NCBI GenBank assembly: GCA_965242535.1
Contig: OZ251458.1
Location: 1,984,001 to 2,048,000, forward strand
Direction of reading: 5' to 3'
Origin: VXRD01 sp965242535
GTDB lineage: Bacteria > Latescibacterota > UBA2968
Length of the DNA: 64,000 nucleotides
The translations under genes and the position numbers were made by a program. How positions within the stretch are numbered: position 1 is the first letter of the stretch; each line of letters begins with the position of its first letter. Shown piece by piece: positions 35,143 to 43,724 of this stretch. Under the pieces are notes generated by a model that was given only the letters and a program-made list of their open reading frames with translations, had not been told where the DNA came from and ran no database searches.

Positions 35143-35305
35143 GAAGCCATCTAAAAACTCGGACCGCCATTGAGAGAGTCGCTAAAGCATTCGCTTTTCG
35201 CAGGTCAAAAACATACATAGCGCGAAAATAGGACGCCTCGATTCCCCCCTTCCTCGCAGGAAGGGGGGCTAGGGGGGTAGGTCCCGATAATTTTTAGATG
35301 GCTTC
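35143..35305. mobile_element. MITE-2 copy 2 (~163 bp)
   Basis: Same length and ends as copy 1 (GAAGCCATCTAAAAA ... TTTTTAGATGGCTTC). It abuts the stop codon of the sulfatase gene: the element ends at 35305 and the stop (TGA, minus strand) is at 35306-35308. Confidence 0.9.
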
Positions 35306-36760
35306 TCATGCCCGAATCCGCATCGCGTCCAATTCGGGATGTGCGTCCCAGTGCGCCCGAATCCGCCCTGCCCATTCGCCGATCTGCTTTGCGGGCCGCG
35401 CATGGGTGATGCGCCGCCGTTCCAACCCCGCTTCAAAATTCAGCATGGTTTGCCTGCACTGCATCAACAGCGCCCGTTTGTCCGCCTCATAAGCGAGATT
35501 GCGCGTCTCGGCCGGGTCGGCCTGCAAATCGAACAGTTGCTCGATGCCGATGCGATGGGGATCCGGGCCGGGCGGCAACAGGTCTCTCTCATCCCCGTGG
35601 GGAATGTACTCGCCGACGTATTTATACCGATCGAAAATCAGGGCGCGGCCCCAGTAATTGCTCTCGACAAAGGCAAAATCGCGCCATGCTACCTCTTTGC
35701 CCTCGATGAGCGGACGCACGCTCATCCCTCGCACATGATCGGGCGGATCGATCCCTGCGTAGTCGCAAACCGTGGGCAACAGATCGACCCCGGACACAAA
35801 ATGCGTTTGATCAAACGCGCCTTTGGGAATGTTCAACCCGCGGCCGAGCGTGGATGCGATAAACGGCACGCGGATGCTCGCTTCGTAAAGGGAAAATTTT
35901 TGGAACATCTGATGTTGCCCAAAGGCTTCGCCGTGATCCACGCTGAAAATGATCAGCGTATCATCCGCGTGCCCACTCTGCTCGAGCGCGGCCAAAATCA
36001 AGCCGATCTCGCCATCCACCTTTTCCACAAACCGGTGGTGATGCCAAATAAAGGTTCGCCATTGGCGCTCGGACCACGTTCTCGTCGCGCGCAAAATGGG
36101 CCAGTGGATCAAGCACTCATCCACGCGCCTGCAAACCCGGTGCAAAACCGTCTCGCGTCCATCGTACTCAAAATTTTCGGGCAGGGGCGGCAACTCCGCT
36201 TCTTCGAGCATCCCCCTGGCGATGGCGTCGGGCATCTCCTTGGTTTCAAAATTGTGCCCATACTCGCAGATATCGTGGGGATTGACGTATCCGATTTGCA
36301 GGTAAAACGGATCGGCGTCTTTGCAACCGGTCAAAAAATCCACCGCGGCGTGCGTCATCGCCGCGTCGTAATATTCGCCGCCGCCCGCGCCGATGGGGCG
36401 CCGCCCAAAATACAGCACGTCAAAACTGCTGTGTACATCTCGCCCGCCCACATGCCACTTGCCGCAGTGGATGGCCCGATACCCCCCTGCTTTCAAAATT
36501 TGCCCCAAATCCGGCAGGTCCTCGTGCAAATGACCGCCGTTAAACGGCGTGCCGGCTTCGGAGGTAAAACGCCCGGTCATCCAACTCGCACGCGCAGGCG
36601 CGCAGACCGGATCGCTGCAATAAGATCGCATAAACGACATGCCGTTGGCGTGCAGGCGGTCGATATTGGGCGTTTGCACATGCGCGTTGCCATACGCCGA
36701 TATCGCATTCCAAGTGTGCTGATCCGTGTTGATAAACAGGATATTCGGGCGGTCGCTCAT
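35306..36760 (-). CDS. Type I sulfatase (arylsulfatase A family)
   Basis: A 484-residue sulfatase. MSDRPNILFINTDQHTWNA begins the alkaline-phosphatase-like core with the Ca2+-binding Asp; CAPARASWMTGR (53-64) is the C-x-P/A-x-R site where Cys53 is converted to formylglycine. GKWHVGGRDV, PFYLQIGYVNPHD and FSVDHGEAFGQH supply further metal ligands. No signal peptide. AAGGAGG precedes the ATG at 36760, which overlaps the stop of the upstream gene (ATGA); a longer in-frame start at 36937 lies within that gene and is rejected. Confidence 0.92.
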   Translation of the reverse strand: MSDRPNILFINTDQHTWNAISAYGNAHVQTPNIDRLHANGMSFMRSYCSDPVCAPARASWMTGRFTSEAGTPFNGGHLHEDLPDLGQILKAGGYRAIHCGKWHVGGRDVHSSFDVLYFGRRPIGAGGGEYYDAAMTHAAVDFLTGCKDADPFYLQIGYVNPHDICEYGHNFETKEMPDAIARGMLEEAELPPLPENFEYDGRETVLHRVCRRVDECLIHWPILRATRTWSERQWRTFIWHHHRFVEKVDGEIGLILAALEQSGHADDTLIIFSVDHGEAFGQHQMFQKFSLYEASIRVPFIASTLGRGLNIPKGAFDQTHFVSGVDLLPTVCDYAGIDPPDHVRGMSVRPLIEGKEVAWRDFAFVESNYWGRALIFDRYKYVGEYIPHGDERDLLPPGPDPHRIGIEQLFDLQADPAETRNLAYEADKRALLMQCRQTMLNFEAGLERRRITHARPAKQIGEWAGRIRAHWDAHPELDAMRIRA

Positions 36761-37524
36761 GCCGCGCCTCCTTCCAGCACAAAGGTCTGGAATGTCGTGG
36801 ATGCGATCACCACCCGCCCCTGCGGATCCAGCCACCAATACGATGGCAACAGGCCCGTGCCATAGACGAAAAACCCAGAGAGTTCCAACGCGCCGTCGTC
36901 CAGTGGAACGCCCCAGTCTTCCAAAAAGCCGATACATGCGGGCGCGCGCACTTTTTCCAAATCTTCCAAAATTCCGAGCGCAACCCGTTCGCCAGACGCT
37001 TTTAGGCGATGGGACAGATGCGGGATGAGGTCGAACAACGCCCAGTTACACGTCGCGGCACGCGAGAGAGCGAACCGTCCGACGGGCAATGTGACGCCGT
37101 TGACCGCGAGCGCGACCCGCTGTCGATCCGCCATGCGTCCCTCGCAGGTAAATGCGCGATAGCCATCCCCCGCGCCATTGATCGCCCGGACGCGCCAGGT
37201 GCCCGACAAGGTGCGAAAGTCATCGTCCGCGCAACAAAAGTCAAAGTGCAAATTTTCACCACTCGTCGAATTTGAGACCCGCACATCGTAACGCCAATGC
37301 CCCGACGCGTCGCGCCTTCTGTCGATCGCGGCCTCGCCGATAGCGAGATCGCCTCCCTCTGCGCGTTGGTACCCCTTCCAGTAATTCGGCAAAATCGCGT
37401 ACCTATCGCCATCCCGCGCCCGCTCCTCTCGACGCAAAACCTCCATCAGTTGCTCGCAAAAATGCGGCCTCTGGCTCCTCCCATCGTATTGAAACGACCA
37501 GTGCATGTGATCTGCGAGTGCCAT
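36757..37524 (-). CDS. Uncharacterised protein coupled to a sulfatase
   Basis: A 255-residue soluble protein beginning MALADHMHWSFQYDGRSQ. I recognise no domain. It is beta-rich in appearance (SGENLHFDFCCADDDFRTL, GRMADRQRVALAVNGVTLPV) and ends with LPSYWWLDPQGRVVIASTTF, a pattern seen in small sensory or ligand-binding barrels, but no function can be given. GAGGAA precedes the ATG. Its stop overlaps the sulfatase start, so both are translated together and probably act in one pathway. Confidence 0.7.
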   Translation of the reverse strand: MALADHMHWSFQYDGRSQRPHFCEQLMEVLRREERARDGDRYAILPNYWKGYQRAEGGDLAIGEAAIDRRRDASGHWRYDVRVSNSTSGENLHFDFCCADDDFRTLSGTWRVRAINGAGDGYRAFTCEGRMADRQRVALAVNGVTLPVGRFALSRAATCNWALFDLIPHLSHRLKASGERVALGILEDLEKVRAPACIGFLEDWGVPLDDGALELSGFFVYGTGLLPSYWWLDPQGRVVIASTTFQTFVLEGGAA

Positions 37525-37586
37525 TGCGAAAATTCCTCTGCGACCGAGCGCACGAGCGCGACCGCCCAAATCAGCGACCGCTACCC

Positions 37587-38900
37587 TCAATAAACCTTAT
37601 CGCCACCCTCTCGCTTTTTGAGGGTATTTTCCCATCGGCGTTCGGGCGACCTTGGGCCGCGTTCGATGAGTTTGTTGGGTTCGCCTTCTCGTTTGACCAG
37701 ATCGAACGCATCGTAGAGATCGCCGACTGCGGTCATCGCGCGGTAGTGCAAGGTGTTGCCCGAAACGGAAATGACCTGATAGAGTTGCGCGTTTTCCGCG
37801 CCGCGGGTCATCCAGCGGTCTTTGCGGAGTTTGTACTGTTTGGGGCCGCTGACCGAGACCACATAGACCGTGCCTTTGGTGGAATCCCGCACGGTCACGC
37901 CGTTGCCGATGTTGTGCCCGCGGGCATACGTGTGGTCGTGGCCTTGAAGCACCATGTCCACGGCGTATTTGTCGAAGATGGGTTTCCACGCCTCGCGCAG
38001 GTCTTTGTTGTCCCTGCCATCAGACGCCGAATAGACCGGGTGGTGAAAGGTGACAAAGGTCCACGGGTTGGGATTGTTTGCCAGCACTCGTTCCAGCCAC
38101 GGGGCTTGTTCTTCGATGCGTTCGTTGGAATTGAGCGAGATGATGCGCGCGCCCTGATAGTCCGTGTAATACGTCGTTTCCGCAAGCCCGTTTGGCCCGT
38201 TTTCCGGCAAGGTGAAATGCGGACGCCACAAAGTGGAAAGACGGCGTTTGCCCGCATCTTTGTCGTATTCGTGATTCCCAGGCGTGGGTATGCTGGGGAT
38301 TTTTGCGTGGATCCAATCGCCCGCTTCAAACCATTCTTCCCATTCGCTGTCCCTGTTGGCCTTGTTGACCAAGTCGCCTGCGTGGATGATGAAATCCGCA
38401 TCGGGCGCGTCGAGCACGGCGGTGCGAATGGTGCGTGCCCAAAGCGCGAGCAAGTTGTTTTGCGCGTCGCCAAAGTAGATGAAGGCGAACGAGTCCGGCC
38501 GTGCCGAGGCCGTGCGAAATTGATACCACGAACTCCAAATTTTGTCGCTGCCCACGCGATAGGCATAGCGCGTATTGGGCTTGAGGTTTTTGAACGTGAC
38601 CGAGTGAAAATGCGCGGCGTAGCTCTCGCGCATCCACTTTTCCGTGCGCGCTTCTTCGCGCTTGGCCCATGTGACGAAATTGGCGGACGCATCGGCTTCT
38701 GCGATTTCGCCTTCGGCCTGTGTGATGCGCGTATCCGTGCGCCAAGTGACCGATGCGGCGGTGGCCGGATCGCCCGACCAGTTGAGGACGATCCGGTCGG
38801 GAATTTGCGTGGGCATAGAATCGACCGCGGCCCGGTGGTATTCCTGCGCCCAAGCCTGCCCTGCGATCAGCAACAAAAAAACGAGGCGAGTCAGGTACAT
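37587..38900 (-). CDS. Secreted purple-acid-phosphatase-like metallophosphoesterase
   Basis: A 437-residue exported enzyme. After a signal peptide (TRLVFLLLIAGQAWA) comes a fibronectin-III-like domain (RIVLNWSGDPATAASVTWRT ... NTRYAYRVG) typical of plant-type purple acid phosphatases, then the catalytic domain: FIYFGDAQNN, IIHAGDLVN, TPGNHEYD, FVTFHHPVY and LQGHDHTYARGH, which bind a two-metal centre. It hydrolyses phosphomonoesters in the periplasm. GGAGAAC precedes the ATG at 38900. It is upstream of the uncharacterised gene and sulfatase on the same strand. Confidence 0.88.
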   Translation of the reverse strand: MYLTRLVFLLLIAGQAWAQEYHRAAVDSMPTQIPDRIVLNWSGDPATAASVTWRTDTRITQAEGEIAEADASANFVTWAKREEARTEKWMRESYAAHFHSVTFKNLKPNTRYAYRVGSDKIWSSWYQFRTASARPDSFAFIYFGDAQNNLLALWARTIRTAVLDAPDADFIIHAGDLVNKANRDSEWEEWFEAGDWIHAKIPSIPTPGNHEYDKDAGKRRLSTLWRPHFTLPENGPNGLAETTYYTDYQGARIISLNSNERIEEQAPWLERVLANNPNPWTFVTFHHPVYSASDGRDNKDLREAWKPIFDKYAVDMVLQGHDHTYARGHNIGNGVTVRDSTKGTVYVVSVSGPKQYKLRKDRWMTRGAENAQLYQVISVSGNTLHYRAMTAVGDLYDAFDLVKREGEPNKLIERGPRSPERRWENTLKKREGGDKVY

Positions 38901-38983
38901 CGCGTTCTCCAGATGAGAGGGTGGGATCGACATTTCGCGGGGGAAGATACAATGCGTTGGGAATTATCAAAAGGGGAAATTGC

Positions 38984-39060
38984 AGTCGGGGGAGACGGGG
39001 AGAGGGAAGGCGGGAAGACGGGAGACGAGAGAGGCAAGACGGGAGACGGAAAAGGGGCGA
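38984..39060. repeat. GGAGACGGG / GGGAGACG minisatellite
   Basis: Units of GGGAGACG and GGGAAGGCGGGAAGAC upstream of the phosphatase gene, same family as the other purine tracts. Confidence 0.82.
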
Positions 39061-39153
39061 TGTCCTCGTGCTCGTCCAGAGATACGAGAAGCGAGAAGGT
39101 CATCCACCCCAAGCGGTCAGGGGTCAGTTATCTCGTCCCGTCCCCATCAACAT

Positions 39154-39770
39154 GTAGGGACAGGCCCCTGTGCCTGTCCGAATGCTCGCGGCGCCTGCGC
39201 CTGTCCGAATACAGGACAACCACAGGGGGTTGTCCCTACAATGCCATTTGGACGCATAATGAAATGAACGATAGAACGACCCGTAGGGACAGGCCCCCGC
39301 GCCTGTCCGAATACAGGACAACCACAGGGGGTTGTCCCTACAATGCCATTTGGACGCATAATGAAATGAACGATAGAACGACCCGTAGGGACAGGCCCCC
39401 GTGCCTGTCCGAATGCTCGCGGCACCTGCGCCTGTCCGAATACAGGACAACCACAGAGGGTTGTCCCTACAATGCCATTTGGGCTCATAATAAAATGAAC
39501 GATAGAACGACCCGTAGGGACAGGCCCCCGCGCCTGTCCGAATACAGGACAACCACAGGGGGTTGTCCCTACAATGCCATTTGGGCGCATAATGAAATGA
39601 ACGATAGAACGACCCGTAGGGACAGGCCCCCGCGCCTGTCCGAATACAGGACAACCACAGGGGGTTGTCCCTACAATGCCATTTCGGGCGCATAATGAAA
39701 TGAACGATAGAACGACCCGTAGGGACAGGCCCCCGCACCTGTCCGAATACAAGACAACCACAGGGGGTTG
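39154..39770. repeat. Tandem array of six compound palindromic repeats
   Basis: Unit starts at 39154, 39283, 39385, 39514, 39616 and 39719, giving spacings of 129, 102, 129, 102 and 103 bp. Each holds the two-hairpin palindrome plus a spacer reading ATGCCATTTGGRCGCATAAT and GAACGATAGAACGACCC; the longer units have an additional GAATGCTCGCGGCRCCTGCG segment. The alternation suggests duplication of a two-unit block. The last unit is incomplete. Long frames on both strands are repeat artefacts. No gene is visible between 38901 and 39894. Confidence 0.93.
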
Positions 39771-39829
39771 GGGGTCAGTTATCCCATCCGGCCACTCAAA
39801 GGCGGTCCGCGAGATGTTGTAACGCGATA

Positions 39830-39868
39830 TTGACAGGGAACCATTTTGGAGTAAATTCCAAAATGGTT
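39830..39868 (+). promoter_or_regulatory. Promoter overlapped by a perfect 12-bp palindrome (operator)
   Basis: TTGACA (39830-39835) and TAAATT (39852-39857) are 16 bp apart. AACCATTTTGGA (39839-39850) is exactly inverted as TCCAAAATGGTT (39857-39868) with a 6-bp centre that contains the -10 box. A bound repressor would block RNA polymerase; a half-site-like ACCAATTTGGA follows at 39870. Confidence 0.75.
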
Positions 39869-39894
39869 TAACCAATTTGGAGAGGGAGTTCAAA

Positions 39895-41061
39895 ATGGCA
39901 CATTATGATCGGCGGTTGAAAATCGCGTTGCCCAGCAGACAATCGGCCTTTTTGTGGGGGCCGCGCAAAACCGGTAAATCCACCTATCTCAAAGCGGCGT
40001 TTCCCGACAGCGAGGTCTATGATTTTCTGAAGACGGATTTGATGCTGGACTTCAACCGGCGGCCTGCCCTGTTGCGCGAGCGGCTTCTCGCAAAGCCCGA
40101 TGCGGCGCTGGCACATCCGATTATTTTGGACGAGGTGCAGCGCGTGCCGATCGTGTTGGACGAAGTGCATTGGCTCATCGAAAACAAGGGGTTGCGTTTT
40201 ATCCTGTGTGGATCCAGTGCGCGAAAACTCAAGCGGGGGCGGGCGAATTTGCTCGGCGGCCGCGCGTGGCGATACGAGATGTTTCCCCTCGTGACCGATG
40301 AGTTGCCCGATGGGGAAATGGATCTTTTGACCATTTTGAATCGCGGGCTGATTCCCGATCATTTTGCCACCGCGCAATACCGCCGTTCCCTGAATGCCTA
40401 TTTGCAAGATTACCTAAAGGAGGAAGTTTTCGCCGAGGGGTTGACGCGCAATATCCCGGCGTTTTCCAGATTTTTTGACGCGCTGGGCTACACGCACGGC
40501 GAGTTGACCAATTTTTCCAATATCGCGCGCGAGTGCGGCGTGAGTTCCAAAACCGTGAAGGAGTACTATCAGATTCTCGTGGATACGCTTTTGGGGCGCG
40601 TGGTCGAGCCCTTCAAAAGACGCCAAAATCGGCAAGTGATTTCCAAAGCATCCAAGTTCTATTTGTTCGATGTGGGGGTGGCAGGCGCGCTTGCGAAACG
40701 GCATTTGCCAGACGCGCACGGCGAGGTTTTTGGCAAGGCGTTTGGGCATTTTATTTTGACCGAATTGGCCGCGCACGCTTCTTATGGCGCGTTGAATTAC
40801 GACATTCACTTTTGGCGCACCAAGTCCGGGTTGGAGGTCGATTTCGTGCTCGGCAATGGCGAGGTGGCCCTCGAGGTCAAAGGCGCGAGTCGGATCGAGA
40901 ACAAAGCCCTTCGGCCCTTGCGTGCGTTTATCGAGGAATACGCGCCCAAAAAAGCACTCGTCGTTTGCAACGAACCAGCAGAACGCGCGGTTGGCCCCAT
41001 TCGCATCGTCCCGTGGAAAGCATTTTTGCAATCGCTGTGGGCAGATGAGGTGATTTCGTGA
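39895..41061 (+). CDS. AAA-type ATPase with DUF4143 domain
   Basis: A 388-residue protein. Walker A GPRKTGKST (22-30) and Walker B-like PIILDEVQRVP are followed by the sensor-like RFILCGSSARKL, then a C-terminal DUF4143 region (FYLFDVGVAGALAKR ... FWRTKSGLEVDFVL ... VALEVKGAS) that resembles a PD-(D/E)XK nuclease fold. These proteins are common in mobile gene pools and of unproven function. GGGAG precedes the ATG. The promoter carries a clear operator (39830-39868), so expression is probably repressed. It is followed at once by MITE-1 copy E. Confidence 0.88.
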   Translation: MAHYDRRLKIALPSRQSAFLWGPRKTGKSTYLKAAFPDSEVYDFLKTDLMLDFNRRPALLRERLLAKPDAALAHPIILDEVQRVPIVLDEVHWLIENKGLRFILCGSSARKLKRGRANLLGGRAWRYEMFPLVTDELPDGEMDLLTILNRGLIPDHFATAQYRRSLNAYLQDYLKEEVFAEGLTRNIPAFSRFFDALGYTHGELTNFSNIARECGVSSKTVKEYYQILVDTLLGRVVEPFKRRQNRQVISKASKFYLFDVGVAGALAKRHLPDAHGEVFGKAFGHFILTELAAHASYGALNYDIHFWRTKSGLEVDFVLGNGEVALEVKGASRIENKALRPLRAFIEEYAPKKALVVCNEPAERAVGPIRIVPWKAFLQSLWADEVIS

Positions 41062-41067
41062 GCGGTT

Positions 41068-41410
41068 GAGAATTACTATTCCGTAAATTATACCAAATTT
41101 TGATACGCATAAATCAGCACCTGCAATAGCTCGCTTTTCTAAAACGTTTGGTCCTACTGCATCGTGGGTTGCCTTCGATGCCTTCGGCGACTTACTTTTT
41201 GTCTACAGCAACAAAAAGTAAGCAAAAAATGCCGCTCTCATGCGCCGAGGGGCTAGGCACAGCGCAAAGCGCTTTTGTAACAACACGACACGCGCCAGCC
41301 TGCGAGGTGGGTTGCAAAATGGATGTGGGTTGCGAGACGGACTTGCGCGCTGTGCCCGATGGCTTTCGGTGATGGGCTTTTGGGAGGGCACGGTTAGCGA
41401 TGGCTTATTT
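41068..41410 (-). mobile_element. MITE-1 copy E (degenerate, both ends lost)
   Basis: The core (AAATTTTGATACGCATAAATCAGCACC to GGGCACGGTTAGCGATGGCTT) matches copies A-D, including the CTTACTTTTT/AAAAAGTAAG hairpin and the GAGGGGCTAGGCACAGCGC text. Neither terminal repeat is intact and there is no palindromic repeat around it, so it is an old copy. It begins about 7 bp after the ATPase stop. The rest of 41411-41494 holds nothing recognised. Confidence 0.8.
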
Positions 41411-41494
41411 GATGTACCGCATCACGTCCGTTATTCTCTTAAAATATTGAAATCCCGAATTATTTAATTTGCAAAGGAATTGCGAATTTTGTGG

Positions 41495-42850
41495 CTATCT
41501 GTATGTCCGTCTCCGCAGGCGCCCGAGTTGAAACCGCCTGGGATCGCCGAGGCGTTCAGCGAGGGCTTTGGCCGTCCAGTTGGTCTGTGCGAGGACCCAG
41601 TCGATTTCGCGGGCGAGGGGGCTGTCGAAGATGCCGGGATCGTCTGCGCCGATCGCGAGGTCGACGTCTGATTTGAGGAAGGTGTGGATGGGATGATGTG
41701 CGGGATCGGGCACGCCGCCGATGCGGAGGTTGGACGTGGGGCACGTTTCGATGACCGTGCCCAAGCGCGCGAGGCGGTTCAAGACGAATTGCTGCCGGTT
41801 GCGGATTTCCGCGAGGCGTTGGGGCGTATAGGGGCGCGCGACGATGTCGTCGGATGCGCGCTTTTTGAGGGATTGGCGTTCGGCCCGAAGCGCGGGGGCG
41901 TTCACTCGAATGCCAAAAGCCGAGAGTGCGGGGGCGTAGTTGAGGTCGTACGCGATCTGGTCGCGGCGTTCGCCAACCCGTTCTTCGATGTGTGCATCGG
42001 CGCGGCGGGCGATGGCGATTTCCGGATCGAGGCCGAGGGCGATGGCATGGCCCAAGCGCCGCGCCCCCATTTCGGCGGCTTCATGGCACCAGCGAATCGC
42101 GCTTTCGAGGGATTTATCAAAATAGCTTTCGCCGACGTGATAGGTGATTTCAAGGGCGCGATGGGGGCGTCGCCGGTTGTCTCGGCGGATGCGTTTGAAA
42201 AGTGCGCGGTTGTTTTTGGGGGGATACCCTTCTTCCACATGGGCGAAGTCGATGCCGACAAGGGTGGGAATGAGTTCGGGGTTTTCGTCGAGGAGGTCTT
42301 GTACCCATTCGTAGTCTCGCATCGCGGACCAGCGGTGCAGGCTGATGATGTAGCGCGCGGTCATGCCGCCCTGCGATGCACGCGCGAAGATTTGGGCACT
42401 GACGCGGTGAAAACGGAGAAATGCTCCGCGCGTTTCATCGCTGCAACCACTGCGGTATTCGACGAAGCTCATGCCTTCTTTTCGATGCCGATCTATGGCG
42501 CGTTGAAGCGCGTTTTTTGCGAGTTCTTCTCTTTTGGGAGGATGCCGCAAGAGGCTGATGAGGAGGTTGAATTTGGCTTGGAACCGCCCGAAGTCGCCCC
42601 CGTCTTTTTGCGCGTAGATGTAGTGTTCCCTCAAGTTATCCAGTCCCGCACACGGGTCGGACAGGGCATCGCAAAAGAGCGCGATGGGATCCGGGCGAAT
42701 GCCATAAGCGCGTTCATAAGCGTCTGTAAAAAGCCGCCAGTCGACCTCTCGATAAAAATCCCCGCCGAGCGCGAGGAGGTCTTCCGCGGTCAAACATCCG
42801 CCGGGGTGAACGTGGAGTTCGCAGGTTTTGGCTAAATGAAGCGGAGACAC
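41495..42850 (-). CDS. Adenosine-deaminase-family amidohydrolase
   Basis: A ~451-residue Zn-dependent deaminase. Metal and catalytic motifs are in order: ELHVHPGG (HxH, 13-15 from the chosen start), EITYHVGES (Zn His and neighbouring catalytic Glu region), MGARRLGHAIALG (catalytic His) and LAIGADDPGIF (Zn Asp). TCPTSNLRIGG is also conserved. It is longer than classic adenosine deaminases (about 330-350), with an extra helical section in the middle. There is no ATG near the domain start; I chose the GTG at 42850 with a GGGGAA site. A TTG-started extension reaches 42952 in a tRNA-like sequence. Confidence 0.8.
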   Translation of the reverse strand: MSPLHLAKTCELHVHPGGCLTAEDLLALGGDFYREVDWRLFTDAYERAYGIRPDPIALFCDALSDPCAGLDNLREHYIYAQKDGGDFGRFQAKFNLLISLLRHPPKREELAKNALQRAIDRHRKEGMSFVEYRSGCSDETRGAFLRFHRVSAQIFARASQGGMTARYIISLHRWSAMRDYEWVQDLLDENPELIPTLVGIDFAHVEEGYPPKNNRALFKRIRRDNRRRPHRALEITYHVGESYFDKSLESAIRWCHEAAEMGARRLGHAIALGLDPEIAIARRADAHIEERVGERRDQIAYDLNYAPALSAFGIRVNAPALRAERQSLKKRASDDIVARPYTPQRLAEIRNRQQFVLNRLARLGTVIETCPTSNLRIGGVPDPAHHPIHTFLKSDVDLAIGADDPGIFDSPLAREIDWVLAQTNWTAKALAERLGDPRRFQLGRLRRRTYR

Positions 42851-42951
42851 GATGGCGTTCCCCTGTTCGTCGCATAATGGAATCGAAAACGAGAATACAT
42901 CTTTGTCATATCTCAAATTGGAACAGCGAGAGTAAAAAAATAGCCCCCACA

Positions 42952-43033
42952 ATGCAATGACGGGACTCGAACCCGCAACCCGCTGCCCGAATTATCGGAA
43001 AGCCACTCTACCAAATTGAGTCTACATCGCATT
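42952..43033 (-). tRNA. tRNA-like sequence, probably a pseudo-tRNA
   Basis: A clear D-arm (ACTC-AATTTGGTA-GAGT) and T-arm (GCGGG-TTCGAGT-CCCGT) and an acceptor-like stem are present, but the anticodon region (GCTTTCCGATAATTCGGGCAGC) folds only as a long stem with a four-base TAAT loop and gives no proper seven-base loop. The acceptor-like pairing extends to 12 bp (CACAATGCGATG with CATTGCATTGTG) and no CCA is encoded. It is a degenerate tRNA or tRNA-derived element; no anticodon can be assigned. Confidence 0.45.
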
Positions 43034-43175
43034 GTGAAGGCAGGGAAAAATTACGCAAATCGACCCTTACGGGCAACCTTTTTTTCCCTATTTGAGTTCA
43101 TTCACCGCTTGACGCCTCTCGGCATTTGTGATATTTTTGGAATCGAGACAACCGCACACATGGAGGATTGATTGT

Positions 43176-43403
43176 ATGACCCCGCAATTAGTGATTTTTC
43201 TCGGTGCAATAATTTATCTGAGTTGGGTGCTCTTCCGGTATTGGAAACGGCGCAATCGCAAAGACGGCGATGTCCCGTTTATCGAAGTGGTCAAAGAGGA
43301 TCCCAAGGTGTATAGATGGCGCGAAAAGAAGAAACGAGAGGCCCAAGCGGACAGTGAATGGCGCAAGCGCGTGCAAGACGAGATCGAAGATTTGACGAAA
43401 TAA
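43176..43403 (+). CDS. Small single-pass membrane protein, unknown
   Basis: A 75-residue protein: one N-terminal membrane helix (LVIFLGAIIYLSWVLFRYW) followed by a highly charged cytoplasmic tail (RWREKKKREAQADSEWRKRV, ending QDEIEDLTK), probably helical. No family recognised. GGAGG precedes the ATG at 43176. It stands alone between the tRNA-like sequence and ruvC. Confidence 0.65.
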   Translation: MTPQLVIFLGAIIYLSWVLFRYWKRRNRKDGDVPFIEVVKEDPKVYRWREKKKREAQADSEWRKRVQDEIEDLTK

Positions 43404-43592
43404 GATGACTAGCGGGTATCGCGATTTGTAATCTGGACGGACTTCTATTGGAATCCAGTGGATAAAGCCCCCTTAAACCTAAAGAGTAACGCTCCGACGC
43501 ACCCCACCTATTTTCTGGCGACAAAGCCAAAGACTGACTTGGCGATTGATTCTTTCTGATCCGTTTTCTGTATAGAGCAAAAACGAGTACCT

Positions 43593-43630
43593 AGGCCGTT
43601 AGCTTGCAAGTTGGCGGCCTTATTTGTTTT
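43593..43630 (+). terminator. Rho-independent terminator upstream of ruvC
   Basis: AGGCCGTTAGCT pairs with AGTTGGCGGCCT through 12 bp (with G-T wobbles) around a TGCA loop, followed by TATTTGTTTTC. It ends transcription from the 43176 gene or from an unseen RNA in the 190-bp gap before it. Nothing else is recognised in 43404-43724. Confidence 0.8.
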
Positions 43631-43724
43631 CTCAAACGGACAACTTAAACTCAAATTGGCATTAGAGATTGATCGGGAAACGGGCTTCCCCCATATTTCC
43701 AACCATTTTTGAAAGGTGGTTTGC

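Noticed and set aside
37518..39695. 725-codon plus-strand frame
   Set aside because: It runs antisense through the phosphatase gene and then through the tandem repeat array; the C-terminal repeats (RRDRPPRLSEYRTTTGGCPY) are just translated palindromic repeats.
39154..39770. Possible CRISPR array
   Set aside because: The repeats are long, palindromic and joined by near-identical spacers; there are no unique spacers and no cas genes.
39147..39893. Minus-strand frames of 204 and 248 codons
   Set aside because: They are translations of the tandem palindromic array, with no independent start or ribosome-binding site.
42952..43033. tRNA-Sec (selC) that could serve the peroxiredoxin
   Set aside because: No TCA anticodon, no long variable arm, and the anticodon arm does not form; it cannot be selC.
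43404..43592. Small RNA gene before the terminator at 43593
   Set aside because: The terminator is good, but I find no convincing promoter in the gap; transcription from the small membrane-protein gene explains it equally well.
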